This document shows, one piece after another, positions 61,351 through 64,000 of a stretch of 64,000 nt of DNA (positions are counted from its first letter, which is position 1; every line of letters begins with the position of its first letter). Made by a program: the position numbers and the translations under genes. The notes beneath the pieces are model-generated. The model saw only the letters and a list, made by a program, of their open reading frames with translations, was not told the origin of the DNA and did no database searches. Source of the stretch: Martinezella calliandrae (GTDB taxonomy: Bacteria; Pseudomonadota; Alphaproteobacteria; Rhizobiales; Rhizobiaceae); the NCBI RefSeq assembly GCF_030272695.1, contig NZ_JARFYN010000029.1:22981-86980 (forward strand). Reading direction: 5' to 3'.

Positions 61351-61623
61351 TCAGTGGAGCTTGAACTCGCCTTCGACACGCCGCCATTCGTTGGGTCCGA
61401 TCAGACGCTGATGGGTATAGCGCACGGAATGCAGGGGGCCATCGAGGCTGGCCTTCCAGAAGTTCAGGAACTTGTGCATCTCGGGAAAATCGGGAGCCAG
61501 ATCGTAGTCCTGCCAGACATAGGTCTGCAGCACGGATTCGAAATCGGGAATGCGGTAGAGAATGTGTGCGGTGGTGAGGCCGTAGCCGTTCAGTTGCCGT
61601 TCCAGATCCGATGAGAATTGCAT
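61351..61623 (-). CDS. Usg-family protein
   Basis: A 90-residue protein of the Usg family, found through the alphaproteobacteria. GYGLTTAHILYRIPDFESVL, QTYVWQDYDLAPDFPEMHKF and LNFWKASLDGPLHSVRYTHQ are clear family blocks, and the C-terminal EGEFKLH is typical. CGGAGATG precedes the ATG. It is divergent from groESL. The biochemical role is not known. Confidence 0.88.
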   Translation of the reverse strand: MQFSSDLERQLNGYGLTTAHILYRIPDFESVLQTYVWQDYDLAPDFPEMHKFLNFWKASLDGPLHSVRYTHQRLIGPNEWRRVEGEFKLH

Positions 61624-61726
61624 GCTTCATCTCCGTTTTATGACACTTCTAAGGTGGCGCAAAATTTCGCGACCATCAACGGATTTTCCAGCGCTGGACG
61701 CCAGTTTGTTGTTCCTTTCCAGCATG

Positions 61727-61753
61727 TTAGCAGCACCATAAGATGAGTGCTAA
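61727..61753. promoter_or_regulatory. Half-degenerate CIRCE element upstream of groES
   Basis: TTAGCAGCA-N9-GAGTGCTAA. The right arm is the exact CIRCE half-site and the spacing is exact, but the last three bases of the left arm (expected CTC) differ. HrcA could bind, probably more weakly than at a full CIRCE. Confidence 0.75.
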
Positions 61754-61770
61754 TTTTTTCGTTTCGCCCT

Positions 61771-61799
61771 CTTGAAATCGAAAAATCGCAAAACCAGAT
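61771..61799 (+). promoter_or_regulatory. RpoH-like promoter of groESL
   Basis: CTTGAA (61771-61776) and CCAGAT (61794-61799) with 17 bases between. It lies after the CIRCE, about 105 bases before groES, and has the same layout as the hsp20 promoter. Confidence 0.5.
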
Positions 61800-61904
61800 C
61801 ATTTCGCGCAAAACGCTCGAACGAGGTTTTGCACCCACCCGGACTGGTCATCCGGTCCGGCCAGGGGGATCAACGTCATATTTTTTTGCTCAACGGAGGA
61901 AAAC

Positions 61905-62219
61905 ATGTCGTTCCGACCGCTTCATGATCGCATTCTCGTCCGCCGGGTCGAATCCGAAGAAAAGACCAAAGGCGGCATCATCATCCCCGATACCGCCAAG
62001 GAAAAGCCGCAGGAAGGCGAGGTCATCGCCGTCGGTCCCGGCGCGCGCAACGAGGCCGGCCAAATCCAGGCACTCGACGTCAAGGCCGGCGATCGCATCC
62101 TGTTCGGCAAATGGTCCGGCACCGAGATCAAGATCAACGGCGAGGACCTGCTGATCATGAAGGAAAGCGATGTCATGGGCATCATCGAAGCCCAGGCCGA
62201 ACAGAAAAAAGCTGCCTGA
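61905..62219 (+). CDS. groES: Co-chaperonin GroES
   Basis: A 104-residue chaperonin cap. RPLHDRILVRRVESEEKTKG, IIIPDTAKEKPQEGEVIAVG with the mobile loop between, and WSGTEIKINGEDLLIMKESD are as in all GroES proteins. ACGGAGGAAAAC before the ATG is a strong ribosome site. It forms the lid of GroEL and is followed 55 bases later by groEL. A CIRCE-like site and an RpoH-like promoter lie upstream, so heat regulation is likely. Confidence 0.97.
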   Translation: MSFRPLHDRILVRRVESEEKTKGGIIIPDTAKEKPQEGEVIAVGPGARNEAGQIQALDVKAGDRILFGKWSGTEIKINGEDLLIMKESDVMGIIEAQAEQKKAA

Positions 62220-62274
62220 GCTCTCCACGCCACGAACCATCAATCAGATAGCTGCCTATTGAGGAGTTAGAGAA

Positions 62275-63903
62275 ATGGCTGCGAAAGAAGTCAAGTTTCA
62301 CACCGATGCCCGTGAACGCATGCTGCGTGGGGTCGATGTGCTCGCCAATGCCGTGAAGGTGACGCTTGGTCCGAAGGGGCGCAACGTCGTGATCGACAAG
62401 TCCTTCGGCGCACCGCGCATCACCAAGGACGGCGTCTCGGTCGCCAAGGAAATCGAACTGGAAGACAAGTTCGAAAACATGGGCGCCCAGATGTTGCGCG
62501 AAGTGGCATCGAAGACCAACGATCTGGCCGGCGACGGCACAACCACGGCGACCGTGCTTGCCCAGGCGATTGTGAAGGAAGGCGCCAAGGCTGTTGCCTC
62601 CGGCATGAACCCGATGGACCTGAAGCGCGGCATCGACCTTGCCGTTGACGCCGTCGTCAAGGAACTGAAAACCAACGCCCGCAAGATCACCAGCAATTCC
62701 GAGATCGCCCAGGTCGGCACCATCTCCGCCAACGGCGATTCCGAGATCGGCCGCTATCTCGCCGAGGCGATGGAGAAGGTTGGCAATGAAGGGGTCATCA
62801 CCGTCGAGGAAGCCAAGACCGCCGAGACCGAGCTCGAAGTCGTCGAAGGCATGCAGTTCGATCGCGGCTACCTGTCGCCTTACTTCGTGACCAATGCCGA
62901 CAAGATGCGCGTGGAGTTCGAGGATCCCTATATCCTCATTCATGAGAAGAAGCTTTCGAACCTGCAGCCCATGCTTGCGGTTCTCGAGGCCGTCGTCCAG
63001 TCCGGCAAGCCGCTGGTCATCATCGCTGAAGACGTCGAAGGCGAAGCACTTGCGACCCTCGTGGTCAACAAGCTGCGCGGTGGCCTTAAGATCGCTGCTG
63101 TCAAGGCTCCCGGCTTCGGCGATCGCCGCAAGGCCATGCTCGAAGACATTGCCATCCTGACGGGCGGCACGGTCATCTCCGAAGACCTCGGCATCAAACT
63201 CGAGAACGTCACGCTGAACATGCTCGGCCGAGCCAAGAAGGTGGCGATCGAGAAGGAGAACACTACTATTATCGACGGCGTCGGGTCCAAGACCGAGATC
63301 GACGGTCGCGTTACCCAGATCAGGGCGCAGATCGAAGAAACCTCTTCCGATTATGACCGCGAAAAGCTGCAGGAACGCCTTGCAAAGCTCGCTGGCGGCG
63401 TCGCCGTCATCCGCGTCGGCGGATCGACGGAAGTCGAGGTGAAGGAGAAAAAAGACCGTGTCGACGATGCGTTGCACGCGACCCGAGCGGCCGTCGAGGA
63501 AGGCATCCTGCCGGGCGGCGGCGTTGCGCTACTGCGTGCCGTCAAGGCGCTCGACAATCTCGACGCCGCCAACCAGGACCAGAAGGTCGGTATCGAGATT
63601 GTTCGCCGTGCGATCGAGGCTCCGGTCCGCCAGATCGCCGAGAACGCCGGCGCCGAAGGTTCGATCATCGTCGGCAAGCTGCGAGAGAAAACCGACTTCT
63701 CCTACGGCTGGAATGCCCAGACCAGCGAATATGGCGATCTCTATGCCATGGGTGTGATCGATCCCGCCAAGGTCGTGCGCACCGCTCTGCAGGATGCCGC
63801 GTCGGTTGCCGGCCTCCTTGTGACGACGGAAGCCATGATCGCCGACAAGCCCAAAAAGGAAGCCGCTCCGGCTCTGCCGGCTGGCGCCGGCATGGACTTC
63901 TAA
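62275..63903 (+). CDS. groEL: Chaperonin GroEL
   Basis: A 542-residue ATP-driven folding chamber subunit. The ATP motif DGVSVAKEIELED and GDGTTTATVLAQ (about 86-97, catalytic Asp), the apical domain binding groove (RGYLSPYFVTN) and the GGGVALLRA block near 414 are intact. It ends PAGAGMDF, a short version of the usual Gly-Gly-Met tail, as seen in several accessory rhizobial copies. The operon is regulated with groES. Rhizobia usually carry several groEL genes; this may be an accessory one. Confidence 0.97.
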   Translation: MAAKEVKFHTDARERMLRGVDVLANAVKVTLGPKGRNVVIDKSFGAPRITKDGVSVAKEIELEDKFENMGAQMLREVASKTNDLAGDGTTTATVLAQAIVKEGAKAVASGMNPMDLKRGIDLAVDAVVKELKTNARKITSNSEIAQVGTISANGDSEIGRYLAEAMEKVGNEGVITVEEAKTAETELEVVEGMQFDRGYLSPYFVTNADKMRVEFEDPYILIHEKKLSNLQPMLAVLEAVVQSGKPLVIIAEDVEGEALATLVVNKLRGGLKIAAVKAPGFGDRRKAMLEDIAILTGGTVISEDLGIKLENVTLNMLGRAKKVAIEKENTTIIDGVGSKTEIDGRVTQIRAQIEETSSDYDREKLQERLAKLAGGVAVIRVGGSTEVEVKEKKDRVDDALHATRAAVEEGILPGGGVALLRAVKALDNLDAANQDQKVGIEIVRRAIEAPVRQIAENAGAEGSIIVGKLREKTDFSYGWNAQTSEYGDLYAMGVIDPAKVVRTALQDAASVAGLLVTTEAMIADKPKKEAAPALPAGAGMDF

Positions 63904-63913
63904 AGTAAGAAGG

Positions 63914-63939
63914 GTTGCCCCGGCGCCCGGCCGGGCAAC
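63914..63939 (+). repeat. Stem-loop after groEL
   Basis: GTTGCCC-N12-GGGCAAC, 10 bases after the groEL stop, with AAAAAA after it on the plus strand. It lacks the T run needed for a plus-strand terminator, though it would have one on the minus strand; for groEL it may act as an mRNA 3' hairpin. Confidence 0.5.
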
Positions 63940-63957
63940 AAAAAAGGATATATAACC

Positions 63958-64000
63958 ATGGCAGCTCCCACAACCTTGCAAAGCCGGCACCGACAAAGTG
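63958..64000 (+). CDS. Start of an unidentified gene, cut by the window end
   Basis: An ATG with AAGGATATATAACC before it opens 14 codons (AAPTTLQSRHRQS) before the window ends. Too short to identify; the AAGGA site and the location after groEL make it plausible. Confidence 0.35.
   Translation, partial: MAAPTTLQSRHRQS

Noticed and set aside
62182..63477. 431-codon open frame antisense to groEL
   Set aside because: Mirror of high-GC coding on the other strand; its translation has no family resemblance and groEL is certain.
1..64000. CRISPR array, integron, tRNA, rRNA or replication origin
   Set aside because: No regularly spaced repeats, attC-like series, tRNA cloverleaf, rRNA stretch or repABC-like genes were found by reading.

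Overview
The window looks like an accessory replicon or a plasmid-like chromosomal region of an alphaproteobacterium of the Rhizobiales (Rhizobium, Agrobacterium, Ensifer or Mesorhizobium type). The evidence is a bioBFDAZ biotin operon with BioR-type boxes, a Usg-family gene beside groESL, an sHSP gene with a ROSE-like leader, high-GC codon use, and many rhizobial-style toxin-antitoxin modules and IS6-family scars. No tRNA, rRNA, replication or conjugation gene was seen.

Layout. 0-1 kb: the 3' end of an AcpA/phospholipase C-type phosphatase and a metN scrap. 1-10 kb: a CDF transporter, a DUF900 lipoprotein hydrolase, and an RND pump with two tandem lipoprotein adaptors, divergent from a TetR regulator across a clear palindrome. 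10-15 kb: an exported beta-carbonic anhydrase, a phytanoyl-CoA-dioxygenase-like protein, and relics of a PHB-depolymerase-type esterase, thiE and an IS6 transposase. 15-20 kb: an ohr/epoxide hydrolase operon, a LysR regulator, an SDR and an SPW membrane protein. 20-25.7 kb: bioBFDAZ followed by a broken bioR-like gene. 25.8-28.7 kb: a LuxR-type regulator and a double-PAS chemoreceptor. 28.7-31.6 kb: two toxin-antitoxin pairs and two decayed genes.

31.9-43.1 kb is the most coherent and interesting block. It holds ten genes around a GntR regulator: three enolase-superfamily acid-sugar dehydratase-like genes behind gntR on one strand, and on the other a complete CUT1-type ABC importer, a fourth enolase-superfamily gene and an RraA-type aldolase-like gene. 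It reads as a self-contained uptake and catabolic system for one or several sugar acids that cannot be named from sequence alone.

43.2-46.5 kb is a scar zone with small envelope and stress proteins. 46.6-55.6 kb carries an acyltransferase, an acyl-CoA ligase, an HtrA protease, a YihY-type membrane protein, a large membrane alpha/beta hydrolase and a DUF3611 protein. 55.8-59 kb is a toxin-antitoxin graveyard (RES/Xre, ParDE, a nucleotidyltransferase fragment, DUF4112) around one intact vapBC pair. 59-64 kb is a heat-shock island: hsp20 with two small genes, usg with a small gene, and groESL. The hsp20 and groES upstream regions share a CTTGAA-N17-CC(A/G)-type promoter pattern, hsp20 has a ROSE-like leader, and groES has a half-degenerate CIRCE.
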